Source: Williamsia serinedens (GTDB taxonomy: Bacteria; Actinomycetota; Actinomycetes; Mycobacteriales; Mycobacteriaceae). Taken from it: 64,000 bases of DNA. The notes under the pieces are model-generated. The model was not told the origin of the DNA. It did not search any database and was given only the letters and a program-made list of their open reading frames with translations. The stretch spans positions 1-64,000 of the forward strand of contig NZ_JAMTCG010000003.1 of NCBI RefSeq assembly GCF_024171725.1. The letters are read 5' to 3'. Positions 17,610 through 27,241 of this stretch are shown piece after piece. Numbering within the stretch: position 1 is the stretch's first letter; every line of letters begins with the position of its first letter. The position numbers and the translations under genes are program-made.

Positions 17610-18944
17610 GTGACCCGCGTGCTGCGCACCACCGTCGACGACGACCTCTTCATCCGGATGGACGCCGCCCTCGGCGTCCCGGTCGTCAACCAGATGGTGT
17701 GGCGTCTGACGGAGATGCCGTCGCGGGCGGAACTCGACCGTTTCGCCGACCGACTCGGTCGGGGGCGCATCGCCCGCCTGGTGCGACGCAGTCGGATCCC
17801 GCTCGTCCGCGACCACTGGGTGGCCGGCGGTGCGGTGACCGGCGGAGTCCACGTCGAGGAGACCCCCGTCCCCGCCGGGCAGGCCGTGGCGTGGATCGAC
17901 GCGGCCGCGGCACGTCCGTTCGATCTCGCGCACGGACCGGTGTGGGAACTGCGGGCGGCACCGACGGCCGGAGCGGGCGCGCTGGTCTCGGTCTGCCTGT
18001 CCCATGCCGTGGGTGACGGCCTCGCCGCGCTGACCGCGTTCGCCGAGGCGCTCACCGACGACGACACCGTCTTCGCCGCGGCGTCGCCGTCGCCGGTCGA
18101 CCAGGCCCGCGAGGCGGTGCACCGGTCGGTGACGATCGCGGGATCGGTCGCGGCGATCGTGCGCGACCGCGTCACCGGCACCCCCACCACCACCACCGCG
18201 TCCGACGAGGTCGTCACCGCCGCGTCGTCCCGGGTCCTGCCCGCCGACGCACCCGAGCGGGGTCCGGCCATCGCGCCGTTCTCCGTCGTCAGCGTCGACA
18301 CCGAGGACTGGGACCGGGCCGCCACCCGCGACGGCGGGTCCTCGACCGCCCTGTTCGTCGCGGTGGTGGTCGGCCTGATCGTGGCGGCCGGTCGTGCCGA
18401 CCGCGACGACGTGGTGCGCGTGTCGGTACCGATGTCGACGCGCGAACCCGACGACGTACGCGCCAACGCGACCATCGGCCTGTCGGTGGACGTTCCGGCC
18501 GCGGCCGCGCTGGACGGCGACCTGGCCGCCATCCGCCGGCTCACCAAGGACGTCTACACCGCACGCACCAGCCGACCCACGACGTTCGTGCGGTTGCAAC
18601 CGGTCATGCAGGCCCTCGGCGACCGCGCCGTCGCGGCCCTGAGTCGCGGTGCGACGACGCCGCTGGCCCTCGCCTCGAGTCTCGGACGGGTGGACCCGAC
18701 GGTCGCGGGGTTCGGGGACCCCGCACGCGCGGACGCCGTCGTCACCCGGTCGACCACGCAGTCGATCACGACCGCACGCCTGCGGTCGCTGCGCGGAGGG
18801 CTCGCGGCCTGGGTCAACGACGCCGCCGGGACCACGACCCTGTCGGTGGTCGGACTCGACCCCGACGGACTCGGACCCGACGTCCTCGACGGTGCCGTGC
18901 GCGCCGAACTGAACCGCCGCGGCCTGGAGGCCCGCCCGTGGTGA
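17610..18944 (+). CDS. WS/PapA-like acyltransferase W4
   Basis: 444 residues, the only W paralog on the plus strand, 47 nt after the exporter permease. The N-terminus DDDLFIRMDAALGVPVVNQMVW resembles the start of W1-W3. VCLSHAVGDGLAA gives HxxxDG with Ser before the catalytic His. DGGSSTALFVAVVVGLIVAAG and DDVRANATIGLSVDV are the shared second-lobe patches. GTG 17610 is preceded by GAGAGGA. Position after an exporter and before a glycosyltransferase suggests acylation of a glycolipid that this exporter handles; that is inference. Confidence 0.75.
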   Translation: MTRVLRTTVDDDLFIRMDAALGVPVVNQMVWRLTEMPSRAELDRFADRLGRGRIARLVRRSRIPLVRDHWVAGGAVTGGVHVEETPVPAGQAVAWIDAAAARPFDLAHGPVWELRAAPTAGAGALVSVCLSHAVGDGLAALTAFAEALTDDDTVFAAASPSPVDQAREAVHRSVTIAGSVAAIVRDRVTGTPTTTTASDEVVTAASSRVLPADAPERGPAIAPFSVVSVDTEDWDRAATRDGGSSTALFVAVVVGLIVAAGRADRDDVVRVSVPMSTREPDDVRANATIGLSVDVPAAAALDGDLAAIRRLTKDVYTARTSRPTTFVRLQPVMQALGDRAVAALSRGATTPLALASSLGRVDPTVAGFGDPARADAVVTRSTTQSITTARLRSLRGGLAAWVNDAAGTTTLSVVGLDPDGLGPDVLDGAVRAELNRRGLEARPW

Positions 18945-18975
18945 GGCGCGACCACCGGGGCCGACGGGTGCACCG

Positions 18976-20271
18976 ATGAAGGTCACCGTCGCGGCCAACG
19001 GCAGCCGCGGGGACGTCCAACCCCTTCTCGCGGTGGCACGCGAGCTGCGCGACCGAGGCCACGACGTCGTCGTCGGCGTGCCGGTCAACCTCCTCCCGCT
19101 CGCGGCCGCGTGCGGTGTGCCGGCGCAGGAGTTCGCACCCGACACGGCGGACCTGCTCGCGTCCGATCTCATCGCGCGGGACCTGAAGTCGCGCGACCCG
19201 CGGACGCGATCGCGGGCGATCCGGCAGGTCACGGAGTTCGGCGCCGGGACGATGGACGACCGACTGCTCGCGATGGCCGACGGCGCCGACGTCGTCGTGA
19301 CCGGTCCGCTCGGGCAGGAACGTGGCGCCACGGTCGCCGACCACCACGGGGCACGGTTCACCCCCGTCCACTTCTGCCCGATCCGGCCGAACCGTGCCGT
19401 GCGCGTCCCGCTGGGTCCGCTGCAGTCCATCCCCCCGGGGCGTCTCACCGGCGCGATGTGGTGGGCCGTCGACCGGTTCTACTGGCGGTCGTCGGCACGT
19501 GCGGCCGACGACGCCCTGCGCTCGCGGCTCGGCATGCCACCGGCCGCCGGACCACTCGGCGGTCGCCTGGCCGCGGCGGGCCTGCCCGAGATCCAGGCGT
19601 ACGAACCGGCCCTCTTCGACGACCTCGTCGCGGAGTGGGGCGATCTACGCCCCCTCGTCGGCTTCGTCGACCTCGTCGACGGCCCTCCCGGCGGGTCCTC
19701 GGACGGCGACGAGACCGACTCGTGGCTCGACGACGGCGACCCGCCGGTGTACGTCGGGTTCGGCAGCATGCCGCTGCGGGACCCGGTCGCCTCCTACGGC
19801 CATCTGCTCGCCGCGATCGCCGCGCAGGGCCGACGGGTGCTGCTGTGCGCGGGCCCGAACGGCACGGCGGCCCGTGATGCCGTCACCGCCGCCGACATCG
19901 CCGAGGGCGCGGTCCGGGTGACCGACGCGGTCGACCACAGCCGGGTGCTGCCGCGGTGCGCGGCCGCCGTCCACCACGGCGGCGCCGGCACCACCGCGGC
20001 CTGTCTCCGCGCGGGCACACCGATGGTCGTGGCCTCGTTCAGCGCGGACCAGCCGCTGTGGGGTCGCGTCGTCGCCGAGCGCGGTCTGGGGTCCACGCTG
20101 CCCGTCCGAGCCCTCGGCGACGCGCGGCGCCTGGGGTCCGCCGTCGAGACCGCCCTGACGGACGAATGCACGAACAGCGCGCGGTCTTTCGCCGGAAAAA
20201 TGATCGATGTGCGGGATTCTGTCCGAGTTGCCGCGGACATGATCGATGCAACCGCGGGATCAGTTCGGTGA
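18976..20271 (+). CDS. GT1-family glycosyltransferase, copy 1
   Basis: 431 residues with the two-domain fold of UGT/GtfA-type glycosyltransferases. The N-terminal acceptor domain starts MKVTVAANGSRGDVQPLLAVA, and VYVGFGSMPLRDP opens the donor domain. VHHGGAGTTAACLRAGTPMV, near residue 335, is the nucleotide-sugar binding signature, followed by DQPLWGR. The closest families I know are mycobacterial glycolipid and glycopeptidolipid glycosyltransferases and sterol glucosyltransferases. The donor is probably a UDP- or dTDP-hexose; the acceptor is unknown. A paralog lies at 25985. Confidence 0.87.
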   Translation: MKVTVAANGSRGDVQPLLAVARELRDRGHDVVVGVPVNLLPLAAACGVPAQEFAPDTADLLASDLIARDLKSRDPRTRSRAIRQVTEFGAGTMDDRLLAMADGADVVVTGPLGQERGATVADHHGARFTPVHFCPIRPNRAVRVPLGPLQSIPPGRLTGAMWWAVDRFYWRSSARAADDALRSRLGMPPAAGPLGGRLAAAGLPEIQAYEPALFDDLVAEWGDLRPLVGFVDLVDGPPGGSSDGDETDSWLDDGDPPVYVGFGSMPLRDPVASYGHLLAAIAAQGRRVLLCAGPNGTAARDAVTAADIAEGAVRVTDAVDHSRVLPRCAAAVHHGGAGTTAACLRAGTPMVVASFSADQPLWGRVVAERGLGSTLPVRALGDARRLGSAVETALTDECTNSARSFAGKMIDVRDSVRVAADMIDATAGSVR

Positions 20272-20345
20272 ACAATTCGGTCCTGTCGCCGATCACACAG
20301 GCGTGTGCCAGACTGTGGCCCGACCTCTTCACGCTAAGGACATCA

Positions 20346-21392
20346 ATGCCCTTCTCCGTCGGATTCCGTGTGTCACGCGGAATTTCCCGTCCGTTCACCA
20401 CACCGGTCCGCCGACTGGTCACGGTGACGGCCATCGCCGCCGCCCTCGTCGGCGCCGCCCCCGCCCTGGGGGTGGCCTCCGCCGCCCCCGCGGCGCCCAC
20501 CATCGAGCGCGTCGAGACCGAGGGCCCCACCCAGTACGGCGTCTACGTCTACGCGCCGTCGATGGCGAAGACGATCAAGGTGCAGGTGCTCGTCCCCGCC
20601 GTCGACCGCGGCCCGCGCCCCACGCTGACCATGCTCAGCGGGCTCGGTGAGGAGGACCCGACGAACAGCATGTGGCTGCGCAAGACCGATGCGGTGAACT
20701 TCTTCCGCGACAAGAACGTGACGGTCGCGCTGCCGCTCGCCGGCAACGGCAGCTTCTACACCGACTGGTACCGGGACGACCCGAAGCTCGGACGGTACAG
20801 GTGGGAGACGTTCCTGACCAGGGAGCTGCCGCCGCTGCTCGAGAAGCGGTTCTCCGGCAACGGGATCCGCGGGATCGGCGGCCTGTCGATGGGTGCGGGG
20901 TCGGCTCTGATGCTGGCCGCACGCAACCCGGGGTTCTTCCGGTCGGTGTCGTCCTTCAGCGGCTGTTACTCGACGGCCGACCTCGCGTCGCAGTCCGTCC
21001 CGCGGGCGATCGTCGCCGCGTTCGGCGGCAACGCCGACAACATGTGGGGCCCCCCGTCCGACCCGGCGTGGGCCGCGCACGACGTCCTGCTGCACGCCGA
21101 GGGCCTACGGGGGACGTCTGTCTACGTCTCCGTCGGCAGCGGTCTCCCCGGGCCCTACGAGGCACCGAACTACCCGGGCAACACCAACCCGACGGACCGG
21201 CTGATCGTGGGTGGCGGCATCGAGGCGGGTGCCAACTTCTGCACCCACCGTCTCGCGGACACGCTGGCCGCCCGCCGTATCCCGGCGACGTTCGACTTCG
21301 AACCGCGCGGATCGCATTCCTGGCCGTACTGGCAGGACCAGCTGCACAAGAGCTGGCCCGTCGTGGCGCGTGGACTCCGGATCGCCGGATAA
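20346..21392 (+). CDS. Secreted Ag85/mycolyltransferase-like esterase, copy 1
   Basis: 348 residues with a signal peptide: basic start, hydrophobic core VTVTAIAAALVGAAPALGVA, then an AxA-type site near residue 45. The alpha/beta hydrolase domain has GLSMGAGSALML with the nucleophile Ser and a C-terminal GSHSWPYWQDQL with the catalytic His, the pattern of corynebacterial mycolyltransferases and Ag85. The family moves mycoloyl or other acyl groups between trehalose esters and the wall. It directly follows a glycosyltransferase and precedes the first PapA triplet, so a role in finishing the cluster's glycolipid outside the cell is plausible (compare Chp1/Chp2 in sulfolipid synthesis). RBS TAAGGA precedes the ATG. 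Confidence 0.85.
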   Translation: MPFSVGFRVSRGISRPFTTPVRRLVTVTAIAAALVGAAPALGVASAAPAAPTIERVETEGPTQYGVYVYAPSMAKTIKVQVLVPAVDRGPRPTLTMLSGLGEEDPTNSMWLRKTDAVNFFRDKNVTVALPLAGNGSFYTDWYRDDPKLGRYRWETFLTRELPPLLEKRFSGNGIRGIGGLSMGAGSALMLAARNPGFFRSVSSFSGCYSTADLASQSVPRAIVAAFGGNADNMWGPPSDPAWAAHDVLLHAEGLRGTSVYVSVGSGLPGPYEAPNYPGNTNPTDRLIVGGGIEAGANFCTHRLADTLAARRIPATFDFEPRGSHSWPYWQDQLHKSWPVVARGLRIAG

Positions 21393-21497
21393 ACCCGGAT
21401 ATTCGTGCAGCAAATCTCGATTCGGACTCGCTCACACGTCATGTGGTGACAACCCACAAATGTGCAGCGCATGACGATGTCCCATGACCGAATCGTG

Positions 21498-21527
21498 TTG
21501 TGCACCGTGAGTTCGACCTGCTAAAGA
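21498..21527 (+). promoter_or_regulatory. Promoter of the first papA triplet in a relatively AT-rich gap
   Basis: TTGTGC (21498-21503) and TAAAGA (21522-21527) are separated by 18 bases, one of the better -35/-10 pairs in the window. The gap 21393-21671 is visibly poorer in G+C than its surroundings. The predicted leader to the ATG at 21672 is about 140 nt; no stable riboswitch-like fold was recognised in it. Confidence 0.45.
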
Positions 21528-21671
21528 TCTCTTCCGACGCGAAAATTCGACGCCGAGGCGTTACGGTTTTCGAGTCCGGACACCGTTCGTCCGACCGCCG
21601 GCACCGCCGCTCGCGGATCTGCCCTCCCCTCCCGCTCCACCCGGTTGTCTCGAGTCCCGAGGAGATCGTCG

Positions 21672-23180
21672 ATGGAATACACCGAACTCGCCGACTACCC
21701 ACTTCCCGCGGGTGTGGTCACCGAGTGGACGCCGACCGCCGAGGAGGGCGACTGGACCACCGACGACCGTCGGTTGTCCTACGCACACCTCGAGCACGCG
21801 CGCCGCGCCGTCGAGATCGGTGACGACTGGCACAGCGAGTGGATCGGGACCGCGTTCCGCATCGGCCACCGGCTCGACCGGGACGCGATGGCCACCACCC
21901 TGCGCCGCTGGTACGCCCGGCACGAGGCGTTCCGGTCGGCCCTCGACCACACCCGTGACGTCGCCGAGGGCGAGCCGGCGCGTGAGGACGAGTTCACCCG
22001 GCGGATCATCGCCGCCGACAAGGTGGACGTCGCCGCCCGACGTGACGCCGAACCGTCCAGCAGCACCCGCGTCTACCTGCGCGTCGACCACATCTTCAAC
22101 ACCCGGATCAACCCGCTGCGGTGGCCGCACTGCCTGGTCGTCACCGTCGAGCCGACCGACGACGCCGAGTCGTTCCTCCTCGTCTTCGGCGCCGATCACA
22201 CCGTGATGGACGCCTACACGCAGGTCTTCGCCATCAAGGAACTGACCCGGCTCTACGAGGCCGCACTGACCGGCCGCGACGACTCGCTCGGCGTCTTCGG
22301 CAGCTACCTGGACTTCTCCCACGCCGAGCGCGACCACGGGTCGCGTCTCGACCGGGAGACGGCGGAGGTCACCCGCTGGGCCCAGTTCCTCTCACCGCGC
22401 TCCGACGCGTCCTGCGCGAGCCAGCCCGACCCGATGCCCGCGTTCCCGGTCGCCCCCGACGTCGACCACGACGACGTCGTCGCCGGCGCCACCCTGCCGC
22501 CGTACCAGTCGAGCCTGTCGCGCTGGCTGCTCGACCCGGAACAGACCGACCGCTTCAACCGCGCCTGCAAGGCGCTGGGCGCGAACATGCAGGCCGGCAT
22601 CCACACGGCGCTGTGCATCGCCAACCAGCGTGTCACCGGTTGCTCCGACCTGCGTTTCATCAGCCCGGTCCACACCCGCACCGAGCTGCAGTGGGGTGAG
22701 GCCGCGGGGTGGTTCGTGGGGCTTGTCCCGGTCCACCTGCGTCCCGGCGCCGCCGACACCTTCGGGGCCGCGATCGGCCCGGTCGCCGAGACGTCGCGGG
22801 AACACAAGGAACTCGGCACCGTACCGTTCCACCCGATCGCCGAGCTGATCGGTCACCGCACACCGCCGCAGTTCGTCGTCTCCTACATCGACCTGCGGGG
22901 CGCCGAGGGTGCGGACGCGTGGGACGAGATGGACGCGCGGGTGCTCCGCAGCGCGACCCGCTCGTCCGACGAGGTCTACTTCTGGATCAACCGGATCAAC
23001 ACCGGCACCAACCTGTCGGCCAGGTTCCCGAGCACCCACCCCGGGGCGACGCGAGTGCACCGTTTCCTCCGGGCGTTCGAGCAGGTGCTGCTCGAGGTCG
23101 TCGAGCGTGGCGACACGACGTTCGCCGAGCCGCAGCGCACCGTCGGCGCGGGGGAGCCGGGATCGGTCGGCGGCGCGTGA
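21672..23180 (+). CDS. PapA-like acyltransferase, class A, copy 1
   Basis: 502 residues, in the condensation-domain-like PapA1/PapA2/PapA3 group that acylates trehalose lipids in M. tuberculosis. FGADHTVMDAY near residue 176 is the HxxxD catalytic motif in the Asp-His form typical of PapA1-3. HTRTELQWGEAAGWFVGLVPV and PPQFVVSYIDLRG are second-lobe motifs. GAGGAGATCG precedes the chosen ATG. It shares N-terminus (ME[YF]TEL.DYPL..GV.TEW) and exact length with the gene at 30472, and less closely with 36363. First gene of an A-B-C acyltransferase triplet. Confidence 0.85.
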   Translation: MEYTELADYPLPAGVVTEWTPTAEEGDWTTDDRRLSYAHLEHARRAVEIGDDWHSEWIGTAFRIGHRLDRDAMATTLRRWYARHEAFRSALDHTRDVAEGEPAREDEFTRRIIAADKVDVAARRDAEPSSSTRVYLRVDHIFNTRINPLRWPHCLVVTVEPTDDAESFLLVFGADHTVMDAYTQVFAIKELTRLYEAALTGRDDSLGVFGSYLDFSHAERDHGSRLDRETAEVTRWAQFLSPRSDASCASQPDPMPAFPVAPDVDHDDVVAGATLPPYQSSLSRWLLDPEQTDRFNRACKALGANMQAGIHTALCIANQRVTGCSDLRFISPVHTRTELQWGEAAGWFVGLVPVHLRPGAADTFGAAIGPVAETSREHKELGTVPFHPIAELIGHRTPPQFVVSYIDLRGAEGADAWDEMDARVLRSATRSSDEVYFWINRINTGTNLSARFPSTHPGATRVHRFLRAFEQVLLEVVERGDTTFAEPQRTVGAGEPGSVGGA

Positions 23181-23196
23181 CCCAGGCTCCACCCCC

Positions 23197-24624
23197 GTGA
23201 TCGCCGGAGCGCTCGCCGACTGGCGACCCGACCTCGGTGAGCTCGTCTGGTGGACACCCGACGACGAGGACGGAGCCCGCGCGGCCGGGGTCGTCAGCGA
23301 GGTGGGTCCCTCGTTCCTGCAACGGGATCATCTCGTCGCGGCGCACGCCAAACGGGCCGACGGTGCGCCGCACCGCGCGGTCGTCACCGTCACCACCGAG
23401 GTCGCCGAAGCCCTCGACACCGAGGCCATGGCACGCGCGCTGACCGACTTCGCGCGTGCCCACGACGAACTGCGCAGCCGCTTCGTCGTCGCCGACGACG
23501 GCACCATCACCCGAATTCTCACGCCTCCGCACGCCATCACGCTGGCCGCGCACCGGGAGACGGCCCCACCCGATCACGCCGCGCTCGTGGAGGTCCTCCA
23601 CCACCGCATCGACCGGGACGCCACGCACGACCGCATCCCCGGCTGGAGCGTCGGTGCGATCGACGCGGGGACGTCATTCGCCCTGCACATCACGCTGGAC
23701 CACTCGCACACCGACGGTTCCGCCGCGATCGAGGCCCTGCAGGAGATCGTCGTCCGATACCGCGCTCACGTCACCGGCACCGAACCGACGCTGCGACCCG
23801 CGGGCAGTCACCTCGATCACGTCGCCGACGAACTGCGCCGCGCCGGCGACATCACCGGCGACGACCCGCTCGTCGCGCACTGGCGCTCGGTGCTCGTCGC
23901 CCACGGCCGCACCGTTCCCCGCACCGCGCTCGACATCGGCCTCGACGGCCCCGCGCCGGTCCCCGCGGTCGCCATCGACGAGCCCCTCGTCGACGCGGCC
24001 ACCGCCGCGGCCTGCGAGAGTCGGGCCCGCGCCGCCGGGGGCTCGATCGCCGCGGCACTCTTCGCGGCGATCGCCCGAGCCCAGTGGCGCGTCACCGGAG
24101 AACGCCGGTACTTCACGTCGACCGTGCTCTCGACCCGCGATCCCGCCTTCCCGGGCACACAGGGCTGGATGTGCACGTTCGCCCCGATCGCCCTGCAGGC
24201 CGACGCCGGCGACCCGGACGACCTGGTCCGTGCCGCGGCCCAGCAACTGCGTCACGCGCGTGCGCACATCGACAGGCCCGTGCACGGCGTACTCGCGATC
24301 CTCGCCGCCTCCGGCGACTTCGTCCCGGACTCGTCGAGCCCACAGATGGTGTCCTACCTCGACTTCCGTAGGCTGGCCGACCCGCATGCGCCCGAGATCG
24401 TCGCGGGACGCGTCATGCCGGGCGTGGGTCGCACCCGCAACGCGAACCTCTGGGTCAACCGCAACGACGACGGACTGCGCCTGTTGTCGCACGTCCCCGA
24501 CAACCCCGTCGCCCGGCGATCGATCTCCGCCCTGCACCGCAGCCTGGTGTCCGAGCTCACGTCCTTCGCGCGCGTTCCGGAGCCGATCCGGTACGCGGAT
24601 CACGTTGGCGCACAGGTACCGTGA
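23197..24624 (+). CDS. PapA-like acyltransferase, class B, copy 1
   Basis: 475 residues from the GTG at 23197. TLDHSHTDGSAAIEAL near residue 170 carries HxxxDG. The second lobe has GWMCTFAPIAL, QMVSYLDFRRL and NANLWVNRNDDGL, all of which recur in the gene at 31977, its paralog. It starts 16 nt after the class A gene. The role is probably acyl transfer to a glycolipid intermediate, acting in sequence with the A and C enzymes. No signal peptide. The acyl donor is unknown. Confidence 0.83.
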   Translation: MIAGALADWRPDLGELVWWTPDDEDGARAAGVVSEVGPSFLQRDHLVAAHAKRADGAPHRAVVTVTTEVAEALDTEAMARALTDFARAHDELRSRFVVADDGTITRILTPPHAITLAAHRETAPPDHAALVEVLHHRIDRDATHDRIPGWSVGAIDAGTSFALHITLDHSHTDGSAAIEALQEIVVRYRAHVTGTEPTLRPAGSHLDHVADELRRAGDITGDDPLVAHWRSVLVAHGRTVPRTALDIGLDGPAPVPAVAIDEPLVDAATAAACESRARAAGGSIAAALFAAIARAQWRVTGERRYFTSTVLSTRDPAFPGTQGWMCTFAPIALQADAGDPDDLVRAAAQQLRHARAHIDRPVHGVLAILAASGDFVPDSSSPQMVSYLDFRRLADPHAPEIVAGRVMPGVGRTRNANLWVNRNDDGLRLLSHVPDNPVARRSISALHRSLVSELTSFARVPEPIRYADHVGAQVP

Positions 24625-24628
24625 GCCC

Positions 24629-25981
24629 GTGCTGCTCACGACCCTGGCCAATCTGAGGATCCCCGCCGGCCGTCTGCGGCGCTGGTCGGCCACGGCCGTC
24701 GGGGAGGGTGCCCCACACCCCGTCGGCCCCTCGGAGAACGAGCGGTTCCATCTCGAGGCCGTCCGCGCCGGCGGGTCCGGGTGGCTCGCCGTGACCGTCG
24801 AGATCCGCACGGCCGCAATCGATCCCGACAGGCTGGTCGCCGCGTTCCGCGCCGTCGTGGACCACCACGAGGTGCTGCGCTCGCACTTCGTCCTCGACGT
24901 CGACGGCATCCCCCACCGTCGGCTGCACCGGCGCGGCGACATCTCGCTGCGGCCGGTGGGCACGGTCCACGCCCTCGACGAACGCGGCATCCGCGACGAG
25001 CTGGCCGAGGCCGTCGCCGGGTGCACGGCGCTGTCCCCCGCCTCCCACCTGCTCGCCGTGGTCGAGCACGGCGACACCTGCACCGTCGTCTGCGCGTTCG
25101 ACCACTGCTACGTCGACGCCCACTCGCTCGCCGTCGTCGCCGAGGACCTCGTCGCCGCGTATGGCGGCGAGGCGCTGCCCCCCGCCGGGAGTTTCCTCGA
25201 CCACCTCGTCGGCACCGCCGTGACCGAGCCCGGCGACGACGACCCCGGCGTCCGGGGCTGGGCGGACTTCCTCGCCGCGACCGACCACACCGTGCCCGAG
25301 TACCCGGTCGACCTCGGCGTGACCCCCGGGGAGTTCGCCCCGTCGCGCATCCACGTCGCCGAGGTGCTCACGCGCGCCGAGGCCGACGCCCACACGGAGT
25401 CCGGTACGCGGCGGCGGGTCCGGACCTATCCCATGCTGCTGACCGCACTGGCCCAGGCCACACGCGACCACGGCGGCCCCGACCGCCTCCCCGTCGTGCT
25501 GCCGATCCACACCCGCACCGACGGCGACTCGTCGCGTTCCGTCGGCTGGTGTGTCGCCAACGCGCCGGTGGTGATCGACGCCGGTCCCGTTGTCGGCGAC
25601 GACCCCGAACGGGTCCTGCGCGCCGCGACGGTCGCCGTCGCCGACGCGCTGCCCCTCGCGGCGGTGGACCTCACCACCGTGTACGGCCGTTTCGGGCATC
25701 TGCTGCGCAAGCCACGCCACGACGTGTTCATGGTGTCCTACCTCGACTACCGGCGCTTCACCCGCCTGCCGTCCCTGCACGCCCGGCACATCAGCAGCGA
25801 CGGCCGCGCCGACGACCTGCAACTGTGGTTCTGGCGGGACGACGACGGGATCAGCGTCCGGGCCCGTTTCCCCGACACCGCCGTCGCGGCGTCGCTCGTC
25901 ACCTCCGTCGTCGACGACCTCGTCGCGCGAGCCCGGGCGGCCGTGCCCGCGGCATCCGACGCGGCCGCGGCACCGGTCTGA
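24629..25981 (+). CDS. PapA-like acyltransferase, class C, copy 1
   Basis: 450 residues, GTG 24629 just after the class B stop. ENERFHLEAVRAGG opens the domain; CAFDHCYVDAHSLAVVAEDL, with His near residue 159, is the catalytic HxxxDA motif. PIHTRT..SSRSVGWCVANAPV and HDVFMVSYLDYRRF are the conserved second-lobe motifs, matched in the gene at 33505. Asp-Ala instead of Asp-Gly in the active-site motif is known for PapA1-3. Followed after 3 nt by a glycosyltransferase, so A-B-C-GT form one transcription unit. Confidence 0.84.
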   Translation: MLLTTLANLRIPAGRLRRWSATAVGEGAPHPVGPSENERFHLEAVRAGGSGWLAVTVEIRTAAIDPDRLVAAFRAVVDHHEVLRSHFVLDVDGIPHRRLHRRGDISLRPVGTVHALDERGIRDELAEAVAGCTALSPASHLLAVVEHGDTCTVVCAFDHCYVDAHSLAVVAEDLVAAYGGEALPPAGSFLDHLVGTAVTEPGDDDPGVRGWADFLAATDHTVPEYPVDLGVTPGEFAPSRIHVAEVLTRAEADAHTESGTRRRVRTYPMLLTALAQATRDHGGPDRLPVVLPIHTRTDGDSSRSVGWCVANAPVVIDAGPVVGDDPERVLRAATVAVADALPLAAVDLTTVYGRFGHLLRKPRHDVFMVSYLDYRRFTRLPSLHARHISSDGRADDLQLWFWRDDDGISVRARFPDTAVAASLVTSVVDDLVARARAAVPAASDAAAAPV

Positions 25982-25984
25982 CCC

Positions 25985-27241
25985 GTGCGCGTCGTCGCGG
26001 CGTTCGCGGGAAGTCGCGGGGACGTCCAACCCGGCATCGCGCTGGCCGTCGAGCTCCTCGCGCGGGGCCACTCGGTGACGATGGCCGTCCCGCCGAACCT
26101 GGTGGACCTGGCCCGCTCCGCGGGCGTCGACGCGGTGGCGTGCGGGGTCGACACCGGTGCGCTGCTGCGATCGGAGACGGTCACCCGGGATCTGCGCACC
26201 GCGAACCCGGTGCGCCGTGTGCGCGCCGTCGCGGAGGTCAGCCGCGCCGGAGCCCGACGCGCCCTCGACGACCTGCACGCCATCGCCGCCGACGCCGATG
26301 TGCTCGTGGCGGGCAGCGTCGGGCAGGAACGAGCCCTGGCCGTCGCCGAGGCCCGCGACGTGCCGCTCGTCGCCGTGCACCTCTGCCCGTTGCGCCGCAA
26401 CCGGTCGGTCCCGCTCAGGGCCCCGGCCGGACGCGATCTCCCCGGGCCGGTCGTCTCCGCCTCCTGGGCGATGGTCGAGCAGGTGCTGTGGCAGACCTCG
26501 CGGCGCGACGAGAACCGACTGCGCGCGGCCGTCGGACTCCCCGCCGCGCACCGGCCGACCGCCGGCCGCATCTCCGCTCGGGGGACACCGGAGATCCAGG
26601 CGTACGACCCGGTGCTCTTCCCCGGGCTCGCCCGCGAGTGGGGCGCTCGTCGACCGATGGTGGGTTTCCTCTCGGTCGACACCGCGACAGCGGGTGCGCT
26701 CGGCGACGCCTCCGCCGACACAGCTCTCGACGAGTGGCTCGACGCCGGACCCGCCCCCGTCTACGTCGGTTTCGGCAGCATGTCCGTCGCCGACCCGGAG
26801 CGCCTGCGGGCCGCGGTCCTCGACGGCACCGTCGGACACCGCGTGCTCGTCGCCGCCGGGTGGGGTGGCGTGTTCACGCCGGCCGACGACGACGACCGCG
26901 TGCGCGTGGTCCCCGCCGTCGACCACGCGTCGGTGCTGCCGCGCTGCGTCGCCGCCGTACACCACGGTGGTGCCGGCACCACCGCCGCGGCGCTGCGCGC
27001 GGGGATCCCGGCGGTGGCGTGCTGGCTCGGCGCCGACCAACCGATGTGGGGCCGAGCACTCCGGCGCGTCGGTGTCGGTGCCTCCCTGCGCCTGTCGACC
27101 CTCACGCGCACGCTGCTGGCCGACGCGCTCGACCACGCCTGCGACCCCGACACCCGGTCACGGGCGGAATCGCTGCGGGCCCGGCTGATCCCGGCCCGGG
27201 ACGCGGTCGGGCATGCCGCGGACATCGTCGCGGCGGCGTGA
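25985..27241 (+). CDS. GT1-family glycosyltransferase, copy 2
   Basis: 418 residues, paralog of the enzyme at 18976. AFAGSRGDVQPGIALAVELL starts the acceptor domain; PVYVGFGSMSVADP and VHHGGAGTTAAALRAGIPAV define the donor domain, with DQPMWGRAL after it. The common motif GTPEIQAYDPVLFPGLAREWG also occurs in copy 1 as GLPEIQAYEPALFDDLVAEWG. It closes the first PapA triplet operon. The sugar transferred is unknown; similarity of both copies suggests two successive transfers of the same or similar sugars. Confidence 0.87.
   Translation: MRVVAAFAGSRGDVQPGIALAVELLARGHSVTMAVPPNLVDLARSAGVDAVACGVDTGALLRSETVTRDLRTANPVRRVRAVAEVSRAGARRALDDLHAIAADADVLVAGSVGQERALAVAEARDVPLVAVHLCPLRRNRSVPLRAPAGRDLPGPVVSASWAMVEQVLWQTSRRDENRLRAAVGLPAAHRPTAGRISARGTPEIQAYDPVLFPGLAREWGARRPMVGFLSVDTATAGALGDASADTALDEWLDAGPAPVYVGFGSMSVADPERLRAAVLDGTVGHRVLVAAGWGGVFTPADDDDRVRVVPAVDHASVLPRCVAAVHHGGAGTTAAALRAGIPAVACWLGADQPMWGRALRRVGVGASLRLSTLTRTLLADALDHACDPDTRSRAESLRARLIPARDAVGHAADIVAAA

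Noticed and set aside
11393-18944. Nonribosomal peptide synthetase condensation domains
   Set aside because: The W and PapA proteins are free-standing, with no adenylation or carrier domain nearby; PapA/WES-type acyl transfer fits better.
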